A stretch of DNA of 64,000 nucleotides. Source: Formosa sp030427735. Lineage in GTDB: Bacteria; Bacteroidota; Bacteroidia; Flavobacteriales; Flavobacteriaceae. The stretch covers positions 1,550,001 through 1,614,000 of the forward strand of contig NZ_CP195158.1 of NCBI RefSeq assembly GCF_051200825.1. The letters run 5' to 3'. A program made the translations under genes and the position numbers. Position 1 is the stretch's first letter; every line of letters starts with the position of its first letter. Shown here piece after piece: positions 23,857-32,552 of the stretch. The notes under the pieces are model-generated. The model had not been told where the DNA came from. It saw only the letters and a program-made list of their open reading frames with translations, and ran no database searches.

Positions 23857-25950
23857 TTAAAGGCCTTGTGCTTGTATAGCAGTTAAAACTACGGTGTTAA
23901 AGACGTCGTCTACGGTACATCCTCGGCTTAAATCGTTAACGGGTTTATTAAGCCCTTGTAACATTGGACCAATAGCCAAAGCGCCTGTTTCTCTTTGTAC
24001 GGCTTTATAGGTGTTGTTTCCTGTGTTAAGGTCTGGGAATATAAGCACTGTGGCCTGTCCTGCAACTTCGGAGCCAGGCATTTTACTTTTACCGACATTC
24101 AAATCAACTGCGGCATCGTATTGTATTGGACCTTCTATTTTTAGGTCAGGACATTTTTGTTTTACAATTTCTGTGGCTTCTCGCACTTTTTCTACATCGG
24201 CACCTTGTCCAGAGGTTCCCGAAGAATACGATAACATGGCAACTCTAGGTTCTATACCAAAGGCAGCGGCACTGTGGGCCGATGATATGGCAATTTCTGC
24301 CAATTGTGCGGCATTAGGATTTGGGTTAATAGCGCAATCTCCAAATACAGAAACGCGATCGTCTAGGCACATAAAGAATACCGATGATACGATAGAGCAA
24401 CCAGGTTTAGTTTTTATAAATTGTAAAGCAGGACGAATGGTGTGTTGCGTCGTGTGTATTGCACCCGATACCATGCCATCGGCATCGCCCTTATAAATCA
24501 TCATTGTTGCAAAATACGAGACATCGTTCATCATATCCCGAGCCATATCCATATTTACATTTTTGTGCTTGCGGAGCTCGTAGAAGGTGTTTACATAATC
24601 TTCGAATTTACTGTACGAAGCAGGTAAAATAATCTGTACTTTCTTTAAATCAAACTGCAACCCAATTTCATTAACTTTAGCTTTTATGGCTTTTGGGTCG
24701 CCTAACAGCACAATGTCTACAATATCTAATACAGCCAAACGGGCGGCTGCTGTTAAAATTCTAGGATCTAGTGCTTCGGGAAGTACAATGCGTTTTTTAT
24801 GTTTGAGTGCTTTTTGAATCAGGTTAAACTGAAACATTCTTGGGGTAATTACTTTATTTTCGAAAGAAGTTAATTTATCTAATAATCCTTCGGCAGAGAC
24901 GTATTTCTGAAAGGTTTCTATAGAGGTTAATATTTTAGACTTGCTTTCGGCATAGATATTAGATTTTATATTACCAATTTTATGTGTGGTGTTAAAGGTG
25001 CCGTCGTTTACAGAAATTACAGGAACCACGGTAGATAAGCCATCTATTAATTGCAATATAGGCGGTTCTGGTTTTATGCCGCCAGTTAAAACAATACCAG
25101 AAATACTAGGGTAGTTGCTGGAAATATGTGCTTGCAACGAACCTAAAATTAAATCGGCGCGATCTCCTGGGGTTATTACAACAGAACCTTCTGTAATGTG
25201 GGTTAAAAAGTTGCGTAATTGCATAGCTCCCACAGCAAATTTACCCGATAAATTACTTAAATGTTCCTCGCCAAAGAGCACTTCTCCCTGGAGTGTGTCT
25301 TTTATTTCTTTCATTGTTGGCGATGCTAAAGACTTTACCATAGGTATGGTTAAAACTTCTACATGATCTGGCAGAAATTTTTGTAGCGCGGCGGTCAGAA
25401 TATCGATGTTTTTAGGTTGTATTTTGTTAGCAATGAGGGCGATAACTTCAACATCTTCTTCTTTATATGTTTTATAAGCCATTTCCAAGCTGCTTGTAAA
25501 CTCTTCTAGGGTTTTACCAACTCCGGTACTTACTAAAAGTGTAGGCAACCCTAGGTTTTTAGCAATATTAACATTCCAGTCGAATTCAAAAACACTACCT
25601 TCTCCAGTAAAGTCGGTACCTTCAACCAGTATAAAATCGTATTGCTCTTCTAAAGCTTTGTATTTTTTAATAATAATGTCTAGAGAATCACCTATTTTAC
25701 CTGCATTTCTATTTTGCATAATTTCGTTACGGGTAAGGGCATAGGTGTCGGTATAAGGAATATCTAGATTAAAATGCGATAAAATGGTTTCTATGTGGTT
25801 ATCGTGTTTACCTGATGCATCTTTATTAATTACAGGTCTAAAATAAGCTACTTTGGCTGTCTTTCCTAAAATGTTTTGCATTAGCCCTAGCGAGATGATA
25901 GATTTACCGCTGTTAGGTTCTAAAGTGGCAATGTAAAGTCCTTTATTCAT
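23857..25950 (-). CDS. pta: Phosphate acetyltransferase (long form)
   Basis: 697 residues in three parts: an N-terminal P-loop/BioD-like domain (ATLEPNSGKSIISLGLMQ), a central DRTGG domain (~210-330), and the C-terminal PTA_PTB catalytic domain (~375-697, with SYSSGTSGQGADVEKVREA and KMPGSEVAGQATVLIFPDLNTGN). It transfers acetyl between CoA and phosphate. Length and architecture are those of the long, regulated Pta. It is the first gene of pta-ackA. Confidence 0.96.
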   Translation of the reverse strand: MNKGLYIATLEPNSGKSIISLGLMQNILGKTAKVAYFRPVINKDASGKHDNHIETILSHFNLDIPYTDTYALTRNEIMQNRNAGKIGDSLDIIIKKYKALEEQYDFILVEGTDFTGEGSVFEFDWNVNIAKNLGLPTLLVSTGVGKTLEEFTSSLEMAYKTYKEEDVEVIALIANKIQPKNIDILTAALQKFLPDHVEVLTIPMVKSLASPTMKEIKDTLQGEVLFGEEHLSNLSGKFAVGAMQLRNFLTHITEGSVVITPGDRADLILGSLQAHISSNYPSISGIVLTGGIKPEPPILQLIDGLSTVVPVISVNDGTFNTTHKIGNIKSNIYAESKSKILTSIETFQKYVSAEGLLDKLTSFENKVITPRMFQFNLIQKALKHKKRIVLPEALDPRILTAAARLAVLDIVDIVLLGDPKAIKAKVNEIGLQFDLKKVQIILPASYSKFEDYVNTFYELRKHKNVNMDMARDMMNDVSYFATMMIYKGDADGMVSGAIHTTQHTIRPALQFIKTKPGCSIVSSVFFMCLDDRVSVFGDCAINPNPNAAQLAEIAISSAHSAAAFGIEPRVAMLSYSSGTSGQGADVEKVREATEIVKQKCPDLKIEGPIQYDAAVDLNVGKSKMPGSEVAGQATVLIFPDLNTGNNTYKAVQRETGALAIGPMLQGLNKPVNDLSRGCTVDDVFNTVVLTAIQAQGL

Positions 25951-26278
25951 TATATGAATTTTAATTTCCTACTAATTTAATGATTTTTAAGCGTTTTTTT
26001 TAACAGTTAGAATTAGAAATTTACTAACTATTAATATGGTATTAAAATGCAAAGGTCTACATTTTAGGATTGTTAAGTACTGATATTTGTCATGTTTTAA
26101 AGCTTAATTTACACGAGGTCCTTTTTTGAAATGCAGTTGATTTATATAAGTATGGCTTTCTAAATTTGAAAGTAAATTACGCCTTGTACAGAAGCTCATT
26201 TAACAACACGATAACGCAATAAGGCTTTTTATTGGCCAATCATTTTTTTATCTTTGCACCTCATTTAAAAAGAAACCA
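25951..26278. other. 328-bp divergent intergenic region, pta / dual PPIase
   Basis: Contains the promoters of both genes. A TATCTTTG -7 element at 26249-26256 precedes the plus-strand gene by 23 bp. No ORF or RNA was recognised. Confidence 0.55.
26249..26256 (+). promoter_or_regulatory. -7 promoter element TATCTTTG of the PPIase gene
   Basis: An exact match to TAnnTTTG, 23 bp before the ATG. The -33 element is weak (T-rich, no TTTG at the proper distance). Confidence 0.5.
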
Positions 26279-27214
26279 ATGCAAGACGGATTATACGCCA
26301 AATTTAATACTACAAAAGGCGACATTTTAGTAGCTTTAGAGTTCGAGAAAACTCCAGGAACAGTTGGGAATTTTGTGGCTTTGGCCGAAGGTAATTTAGA
26401 AAACTCGGCTAAACCTCAAGGCAATCCTTATTATAACGGATTGAAATTTCACCGTGTGATTCCAGATTTTATGATTCAAGGTGGTTGCCCACAAGGTACA
26501 GGAACTGGAAATCCAGGATATCAATTCGATGACGAATTTCACCCAGAATTAAAACACGATCGCCCAGGTATATTATCTATGGCCAATGCAGGTCCAGGCA
26601 CTAACGGGAGTCAGTTTTTTATCACGCACGTAGAAACCCCATGGTTAGACAACGCGCATACTGTTTTTGGGCATGTTGTAGAAGGACAAGAAGTAGTAGA
26701 TGCTATTGCGCAAGGCGATGCAATCGAATCGTTAGAAATTATACGCGTAGGCGAAGCAGCAGAAGCGTTCCATGCTGTTGAAGCTTTTAGAACTTTTGAA
26801 GGTGCTCGCGAAAAACGTTTAGCAGAGGCTAAAGCGGCACAAGATGCCGAGTTAGATAAAATTGCGGCTGGTTTTAATAAAACCGATAGCGGATTGCGTT
26901 ACCAAGTGCTTCAAGCGGCAAAAAGCGGAAAAAAAGCCAAGCAAGGCCAAACCGTTTCAGTACATTATAAAGGACAGTTAACAGACGGTACGGTTTTCGA
27001 TTCTTCATATAAAAGAAAAGAACCAATAGAATTTCCTATAGGTGTTGGTCAAGTTATTCCAGGTTGGGATGAAGGTATTCAACTGTTAGAAGTTGGCGAT
27101 AAGGCACGTTTAGTTATTCCGAGTACTTTGGGTTACGGGTCTCGCGGTGCAGGTGGTGTAATTCCGCCAGACGCTACACTTATTTTTGATGTAGAGCTTA
27201 TGGATGTTAAATAA
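26279..27214 (+). CDS. Dual-family peptidyl-prolyl isomerase: cyclophilin fused to FKBP
   Basis: 311 residues. Residues ~1-160 are a cyclophilin (FHRVIPDFMIQGGCPQGTG, SMANAGPGTNGSQFFIT, LDNAHTVFGHVVEG). A charged helical linker (~165-200) joins it to an FKBP domain (~205-311; VSVHYKGQLTDGTVFDSS, FPIGVGQVIPGWDEGIQLL, YGSRGAGGVIPPDATLIFDVEL). Both active sites look intact. Such cyclophilin-FKBP fusions have been described in Flavobacterium. No signal peptide, so probably a cytoplasmic folding factor. It is monocistronic, with its own promoter and terminator. Confidence 0.95.
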   Translation: MQDGLYAKFNTTKGDILVALEFEKTPGTVGNFVALAEGNLENSAKPQGNPYYNGLKFHRVIPDFMIQGGCPQGTGTGNPGYQFDDEFHPELKHDRPGILSMANAGPGTNGSQFFITHVETPWLDNAHTVFGHVVEGQEVVDAIAQGDAIESLEIIRVGEAAEAFHAVEAFRTFEGAREKRLAEAKAAQDAELDKIAAGFNKTDSGLRYQVLQAAKSGKKAKQGQTVSVHYKGQLTDGTVFDSSYKRKEPIEFPIGVGQVIPGWDEGIQLLEVGDKARLVIPSTLGYGSRGAGGVIPPDATLIFDVELMDVK

Positions 27215-27240
27215 TATCTATTAGAAATAGAACAAACTAA

Positions 27241-27267
27241 AGCTACCTAAAAAAGGTAGCTTTTTTT
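27241..27267 (+). terminator. Intrinsic terminator of the dual PPIase gene
   Basis: Stem AGCTACCT/AGGTAGCT, short A-rich loop, then a seven-T run. Confidence 0.85.
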
Positions 27268-27328
27268 ATGAATTGTAGTTTTTTTACCTTAAAAATATTT
27301 AACTTAATGGTTTGTAAATAAAACTATT

Positions 27329-28558
27329 ATGAGGTGTAAAATTACGCTATTCTGTATTTTAATGTCTGCCATGGCTTGGGCTCAAGACCCATTTTTAACA
27401 GTGACTTCAAAAGATTCTGTAGGCGAGAAACCAAGATTTAAAAGTAGTTTGGGGGTTAATATGAAGCTGAATGGCTATTTAGATTTATATGGTGGGTTAA
27501 ACGATAGCGAAACGTTTAATGTTGGGCGTATAAATGTATTCGGAACTAATGACGATAAAAGTCTGAAGGTAGATTTATACCAAACGCAATTGCAGCTTAA
27601 AACCACGTACATACAAAAAGATGGTCGGGTTATACAAGCAGTAGTAGAGTCTGATTTTTGGGGAGGCAATGGCCACATGAGATTGCGTAAAGCCTACGTA
27701 GAGACTACACACTGGCAAATTGGACAAACCTGGAATAATTTTGGAGATGAAGCACTTTGGCCAAATATTATGGAATGGGAAGGACCGCCATCGGGCATTT
27801 GGTTGCGTACACCACACATAAAATACATGAACACATTTGCGGATACTAGTTGGATTTACGAAGCGAGTTTAGAAGCTCCGATTAACACTAATTTTGCATA
27901 CGAAGAATTACAACCATTGGTAGATGAAGCCGATCAGGTGTTTCCCGACATTACTTTTGCGATTAAACATAAACAGGATTGGGGGCACTTAAGAATGTCG
28001 TCCATTTTTAGAAGCGTACGCTATAAATTAAATGATGAAGTAGATAGTTTTGTTGGGTATGGACTAACCTTTAGCGGCATGTATAAGCCTAACAAAAATA
28101 GTTTCCAGTTTCAGATTGTGGGAGGTAAAGGCATTTCTGCCTATCTAACTACGGTTGCAGGAAGCGGTTACGATGGTTATCCGTCTAGCGGAGGCGATTT
28201 TGATGCCACGCCAGCTTTTGGCGGATGGGCCTCTTACGAATATTTTTTTACAGACAAATGGCATGCTAATGCGGTATTAGGGTTTACTCGATTTAATTTA
28301 GACGATTCCGAAAGGTTTATTGTTAACGAAACTACCGATATTGATGAGGTTTATTTAGAGGGCGATTTTGTCCATCAGCATTATTATGGTATTTTTAATG
28401 TGATGTACGATGCTTACGAACGCATGACAGTAGGTTTAGAGTTGGATTATGGAGTGAAGGATTTAGACATCTCTGGAGCTGTAAATACTGTTGATGGAAG
28501 CATTTCTAAAAGTTGTGATGCCATGCGAATAAGTTTTGGATTTATGTATTATTTTTAA
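27329..28558 (+). CDS. DcaP-like outer-membrane porin
   Basis: 409 residues with a signal peptide (ITLFCILMSAMAWAQ) and beta-barrel character throughout, ending in the outer-membrane-type terminal strand (FGFMYYF, aromatic last residue). Phrases such as GYLDLYGG, LRKAYVET, IGQTWNNFGDEALWPN and SGIWLRTPHIKY match the DcaP-like porin family, trimeric channels for small anions in other bacteria. The substrate is unknown. It is followed within 8 bp by the DinB-like gene. Confidence 0.75.
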   Translation: MRCKITLFCILMSAMAWAQDPFLTVTSKDSVGEKPRFKSSLGVNMKLNGYLDLYGGLNDSETFNVGRINVFGTNDDKSLKVDLYQTQLQLKTTYIQKDGRVIQAVVESDFWGGNGHMRLRKAYVETTHWQIGQTWNNFGDEALWPNIMEWEGPPSGIWLRTPHIKYMNTFADTSWIYEASLEAPINTNFAYEELQPLVDEADQVFPDITFAIKHKQDWGHLRMSSIFRSVRYKLNDEVDSFVGYGLTFSGMYKPNKNSFQFQIVGGKGISAYLTTVAGSGYDGYPSSGGDFDATPAFGGWASYEYFFTDKWHANAVLGFTRFNLDDSERFIVNETTDIDEVYLEGDFVHQHYYGIFNVMYDAYERMTVGLELDYGVKDLDISGAVNTVDGSISKSCDAMRISFGFMYYF

Positions 28559-28566
28559 TTTAGATT

Positions 28567-29115
28567 ATGGAAACTTCTGAAGAACAATTAAAATATCCAA
28601 TCGGTCATTTTGAATGTCCCGATACAATTACAGAGCATCACCTAAAAACATGGGTAGCGGTTTTAGATGGTTATCCAAAACGTTTAAATGCCTTAGTGAA
28701 GCCTTTAACCGATTATCAATTAGATTCTGAGTACCGTCCAGGCGGTTGGACGATTAGACAAGTGGTACACCATATAGCCGATAGCCACCATCATAGTTAT
28801 ACGCGGTTTAAATGGAGTTTAACAGAAGATACGCCGTTAATTAAAGCCTATAATCAAGACGAGTGGGCTAAGTTAGAAGATACGAAACACGCACCTGTAA
28901 GTATGTCTTTATTGCACATAGAAGCCATTCATAAAAAATTGGTGTATTTAATACGAACGTTATCCGAAACCGATTTAAACAAAAGTTTTGTGCATCCCGA
29001 AACGCAAAAAACGGTACCGCTAAAAGAAAATATAGGTATTTATGCTTGGCATAGTAACCATCATTACGCCCATATTTTAAAAGCTCTAGAACGCAAAGGG
29101 TGGATTACGATTTAA
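28567..29115 (+). CDS. DinB-superfamily YfiT-like bacillithiol transferase
   Basis: A 182-residue four-helix metal protein of the DinB/YfiT type. It has YPIGHF at the N terminus, GGWTIRQVVHHIADSHHHSY (first metal His) and YAWHSNHHYAHIL at the C terminus (the paired metal histidines). YfiT/BstA relatives transfer bacillithiol or hydrolyse amides with a bound metal. Its 3' end overlaps the convergent redoxin gene by 11 bp. Confidence 0.85.
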   Translation: METSEEQLKYPIGHFECPDTITEHHLKTWVAVLDGYPKRLNALVKPLTDYQLDSEYRPGGWTIRQVVHHIADSHHHSYTRFKWSLTEDTPLIKAYNQDEWAKLEDTKHAPVSMSLLHIEAIHKKLVYLIRTLSETDLNKSFVHPETQKTVPLKENIGIYAWHSNHHYAHILKALERKGWITI

Positions 29116-29665
29116 ACCACTTAATATTGCAGCCAATACTTGGTTTTTGTGGCTGGGTATTTTCCACATTGTTTAAAATACAATTTAGGGCATGTCTAAT
29201 GGCTTCTCCTGTAACTGGTATATTGTTTCCAGGCCTAGAATCGTCTAGCTGCCCGCGATATTGCAGTTTTAAAGCGGCATCGAATACATAAAAGTCAGGT
29301 GTGCAGGCTGCATCATAAGCTTTTGCAACGTCTTGGGTTTTATCGTATAAATAAGGGAAATTATAACCTTTAACAGCGGCATGTGCTTTCATTTTATCTG
29401 GGCCATCTTGCGGGTAATGTTCTACATCGTTACTGGAAATACCAATACAGTTTACACCTTCAGTTTTAAAGTCTTTTGCAAGATTTACCAATTCTGCATT
29501 TACATGTTTTACAAAAGGGCAGTGGTTGCATATAAAAAATAGTACTGTTGCTTTTTCGCCTTTAAGTTGGTCTAAAGACAAAACGGTATCCGAAATTGTA
29601 TCTAATAGTTTAAAATCTGGTGCCTTAGTATTTAAAGGCATCATATTGGAAGGAGTATTGGCCAT
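29105..29665 (-). CDS. Thioredoxin-like/redoxin family protein
   Basis: A 186-residue AhpC/TSA-type thioredoxin fold: APDFKLLDTISD at the start and VLFFICNHCPFVKHVNAEL with the redox pair C-N-H-C. The CNHCPFVKH wording is a recognisable subfamily of cytosolic redoxins of unknown substrate. No signal peptide. Divergent from csaA with a 47-bp gap, and convergently overlapping the YfiT-like gene. Confidence 0.85.
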   Translation of the reverse strand: MANTPSNMMPLNTKAPDFKLLDTISDTVLSLDQLKGEKATVLFFICNHCPFVKHVNAELVNLAKDFKTEGVNCIGISSNDVEHYPQDGPDKMKAHAAVKGYNFPYLYDKTQDVAKAYDAACTPDFYVFDAALKLQYRGQLDDSRPGNNIPVTGEAIRHALNCILNNVENTQPQKPSIGCNIKWFKS

Positions 29666-29712
29666 GATGTGAAATTTTTATCAAAGTTCGTAATAATTTG
29701 TACTTTTAAAAA

Positions 29713-30048
29713 ATGAAAAACACCATAAATTTTGAGGATTTTAGCCAAGTCGATTTACGGGTTGGTACTATTATAGAGGTTAACGATTTTCCTAAAGCGA
29801 GAAACCCTGCCTACCAATTGCATATTGATTTTGGAACATTAGGTATTAAAAAAACATCGGCGCAAATAACAACTTTATACAACAAGGAAGATTTATTAAA
29901 CAGACAAATAGTGGCTGTTGTTAATTTTCCTAAAAAACAAATTGCAAATTTTATGAGCGAATGCTTGGTTTTAGGGGCGGTTAAGGAGAAAGATGTTATG
30001 CTGTTACATCCAGAATTACAGGTTAAAAACGGGACACCCGTACTTTAA
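29713..30048 (+). CDS. csaA: CsaA-type tRNA-binding/chaperone protein
   Basis: A 111-residue stand-alone tRNA-binding (EMAP/Arc1-like OB) domain: FSQVDLRVGTIIEVNDFPKARNPAY, KKTSAQITTLY and FMSECLVLGA are the CsaA motifs. CsaA has been described as a secretion-related chaperone and binds tRNA-like structures. The stop is 3 bp before the next gene, so it starts a three-gene operon. Confidence 0.92.
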   Translation: MKNTINFEDFSQVDLRVGTIIEVNDFPKARNPAYQLHIDFGTLGIKKTSAQITTLYNKEDLLNRQIVAVVNFPKKQIANFMSECLVLGAVKEKDVMLLHPELQVKNGTPVL

Positions 30049-30051
30049 TAT

Positions 30052-30954
30052 ATGCAGGATATAGATCTGGTAAAAATTAATTTTAATAGCGATAGCCTAT
30101 GGGTTTTAAATATTGCCTTAGCTGTAGTTATGTTTGGTGTTGCCTTAGGAATTACCACAAACGATTTTAAAGAATTATTAAAACATCCAAAGCTTGTAGG
30201 TGTTGGCCTGTTATCGCAATTTGTTTTGCTACCGCTTTTAACCTACGGTATAATAGTTTTAGTAGCGCCAAAACCAAGTATCGCTTTGGGAATGATGATG
30301 GTTGCTGCTTGTCCAGGAGGCAATATTTCGAATTTTATGACGCACTTGGCCAAAGGAAACGCAGCGTTATCGGTAAGTCTTACAGCGCTGTCTACATTTG
30401 TAGCTGTATTAATGACGCCTTTTAATTTTGAGTTTTACGGACATTTATACGCACCAACGGCACATATTATAAAAGATGTAGCATTACAGCCTTTAGATTT
30501 AATACAAGTGGTGATGCTAATTTTAGGAATTCCGTTGGTTTTAGGCATGTTGGTAAGGCACTTTAAACCGCACTTTTCGGTAAAACTATCTAAATTACTT
30601 AAACCTTTTTCAATATTAGTATTTGTGTCAATTGTAATCATTGCGTTTTCAAACAATATAGAGGTTTTTGAAGCGTATGTCGGTCAGGTTTTGTTTATAG
30701 GAATAGGCCATAATTTTCTGGCTTTATTGATGGGCTTTTTTGTAGCCAAAGCTTTTAAATTGTCTTTCGACAATCAAAAAACCATTGCTATAGAAACAGG
30801 AATACAGAATTCTGGATTAGGATTACTTTTAATATTTACTTTTTTTAATGGTTTAGGCGGAATGGCAATAATTGCTGCGTTTTGGGGTGTCTGGCACATT
30901 ATATCTGGTTTAATAATCGCATTTTATTGGTCTAATAAAGCTATAAATAGATGA
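30052..30954 (+). CDS. Bile acid:sodium symporter (BASS) family transporter
   Basis: A 300-residue inner-membrane protein with about nine or ten TM segments and family motifs AACPGGNISNFMTHLAKGN (crossover region) and IAIETGIQNSGLGLLL. BASS proteins take up organic anions such as pyruvate, pantoate or bile acids with sodium; the substrate cannot be named here. It lies between csaA (3-bp gap) and the acyltransferase gene (4-bp ATGA overlap). Confidence 0.88.
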   Translation: MQDIDLVKINFNSDSLWVLNIALAVVMFGVALGITTNDFKELLKHPKLVGVGLLSQFVLLPLLTYGIIVLVAPKPSIALGMMMVAACPGGNISNFMTHLAKGNAALSVSLTALSTFVAVLMTPFNFEFYGHLYAPTAHIIKDVALQPLDLIQVVMLILGIPLVLGMLVRHFKPHFSVKLSKLLKPFSILVFVSIVIIAFSNNIEVFEAYVGQVLFIGIGHNFLALLMGFFVAKAFKLSFDNQKTIAIETGIQNSGLGLLLIFTFFNGLGGMAIIAAFWGVWHIISGLIIAFYWSNKAINR

Positions 30955-31991
30955 GGTTTTCAAATATAGGTTTATCTATTGTAAGAAGTTATGTTGCTTT
31001 AGGCTTGTATTTTAACTATAAAAAAATACAGGTGAGAGGTAAGGAACATGTGCCTGAAAATAAGCCGGTTTTATTTTTATCGAATCACCAAAACGCATTG
31101 ATGGATGCTTTAATAATAGCTACTAAATCTGGTCGTTTTTGTTATTATTTAACCCGTGCCAGTGTGTTTCAAAAGCCAGTTATCGCTCGAATTTTAAAAC
31201 GGTTACGCATGTTGCCTGTATACAGAGTTAGAGATGGTTGGCAAACAATTAGTAATAATAACGATATTTTTAAACGCTGTACAACATTATTGCATGACAA
31301 CGAAGCTATAGTTATTTTTCCAGAGGGGAATCATTCTTTAAAACGAAAAGTGCGTCCGTTAAGTAAAGGGTTTACGCGATTGGTTTTTGAGACGTTAGAT
31401 GCCTATCCTAATATAGCGTTGCAACTGCTTCCTGTAGGTGTAAACTACCAAAATGCCAAACAATATGGCGATAGTATGCTATTACAGATTGGACAATCTT
31501 TAGTTGTAAATAAGGAGTTTTTGAAAGACAGGAAACAAGTCGAAAAAGAATTGAAAATAACTATTCAAAATCAGATTCAGCAATTAACAACACATATTTC
31601 TTCGCCAGATTACGATAGTATGGCGCATCGCTTGCATAAGCATAATGCCAATTTTTTAAATCCAGAACAAGTTAATTATTATATAGAACAGGAAGCTATA
31701 ATTGAAGGTTTTGAGCAAAAACCAACGGCGTTTTTAGGTTTGAAATCACTTTTTAAATACGCCTTAATTTTGAATGTATTTCCGGTGTATTGGCTTTGGA
31801 AATTGGTTTTACGGCCAAAAATTAAAGAAGATGAGTTTATGGCTACTTTTAGGTTTGCTTGGTCTATAACCTTAGTGCCTATGTATTTGCTTTTAGTAGC
31901 AATTACTTTAGGATTATTATTGGGATGGCATTTAGCCTTAGGGTGGTTATTGACAGTTTTAACAATAGCTTTGTTGGCTGTAAAACTTTAA
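30951..31991 (+). CDS. PlsC-like 1-acyl-glycerol-3-phosphate acyltransferase family protein
   Basis: 346 residues. The acyltransferase core has NHQNALMD (the NHx4D catalytic motif) and FPEGNHS (substrate-binding block). The C-terminal ~90 residues hold two or three TM helices. This long form is common in Bacteroidota and probably acylates a lysophospholipid or related lipid at the inner membrane. It starts inside the BASS gene stop, as the last gene of the operon. A hairpin follows at 31999-32034. Confidence 0.85.
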   Translation: MRFSNIGLSIVRSYVALGLYFNYKKIQVRGKEHVPENKPVLFLSNHQNALMDALIIATKSGRFCYYLTRASVFQKPVIARILKRLRMLPVYRVRDGWQTISNNNDIFKRCTTLLHDNEAIVIFPEGNHSLKRKVRPLSKGFTRLVFETLDAYPNIALQLLPVGVNYQNAKQYGDSMLLQIGQSLVVNKEFLKDRKQVEKELKITIQNQIQQLTTHISSPDYDSMAHRLHKHNANFLNPEQVNYYIEQEAIIEGFEQKPTAFLGLKSLFKYALILNVFPVYWLWKLVLRPKIKEDEFMATFRFAWSITLVPMYLLLVAITLGLLLGWHLALGWLLTVLTIALLAVKL

Positions 31992-32034
31992 GAAAAAAAA
32001 AGACCATTACTTTTTTGCGAGGTAATGGTCTTTA
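31990..32034 (-). terminator. Intrinsic terminator between convergent genes
   Basis: AAGACCATTAC/GTAATGGTCTT stem. On the minus strand it is followed by a nine-T run, so it mainly serves the DUF3276 gene; on the plus strand the T-run is short. Confidence 0.7.
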
Positions 32035-32043
32035 AGGGTATTG

Positions 32044-32436
32044 TTAAATATCATCAAAATCGATATCTGTAAATTTTTCGGCAGCGCTTTGGCCTACTTC
32101 TACGCTTTCAGCTATGGCATCGTCGTCATTGTACTCTTTTTTAAAGTCTTTTTGGTGACGCTCGCTAATAACTTCATCTCCCTTTTCATTAATAATGTAA
32201 TCGGTCATTTCTTCTAAAATATCTCTAAATTCAGCGAAGTCTTCTTTGTAAAGGTATATTTTATGTTTTTTGTAGTGGTACGACCCGTCGTCGTTGGTAA
32301 ATTTTTTACTTTCAGTAATTGTTAAGTAATAATCTCCTGCTTTAGTCGCTCTAACATCAAAGAAATATGTTCGTCTTCCAGCGCGCAATACTTTAGAAAA
32401 AATCTCCTCTTTCTCCATCATGTCATTATTATTCAT
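32044..32436 (-). CDS. DUF3276 / PUR-domain nucleic-acid-binding protein
   Basis: A 130-residue protein matching the bacterial PUR (Pur-alpha-like) DUF3276 family: EEIFSKVLRAGRRTYFFDVRATKAGDYYLTITESKK and YLYKEDFAEF. The fold binds single-stranded DNA or RNA. The acidic C-terminal ~45 residues are probably disordered. Monocistronic, with a terminator downstream. The role in the cell is not established. Confidence 0.88.
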   Translation of the reverse strand: MNNNDMMEKEEIFSKVLRAGRRTYFFDVRATKAGDYYLTITESKKFTNDDGSYHYKKHKIYLYKEDFAEFRDILEEMTDYIINEKGDEVISERHQKDFKKEYNDDDAIAESVEVGQSAAEKFTDIDFDDI

Positions 32437-32552
32437 AGTCCTATTTGCTATTAATAAAATTTATAAATGTTAATTTATGTTGCTATTAATTTTTTGAAAT
32501 GAAAAGCAATTTGCATTCAAAAATCTAAAAAAAAGAATTACCAACCAACAAA

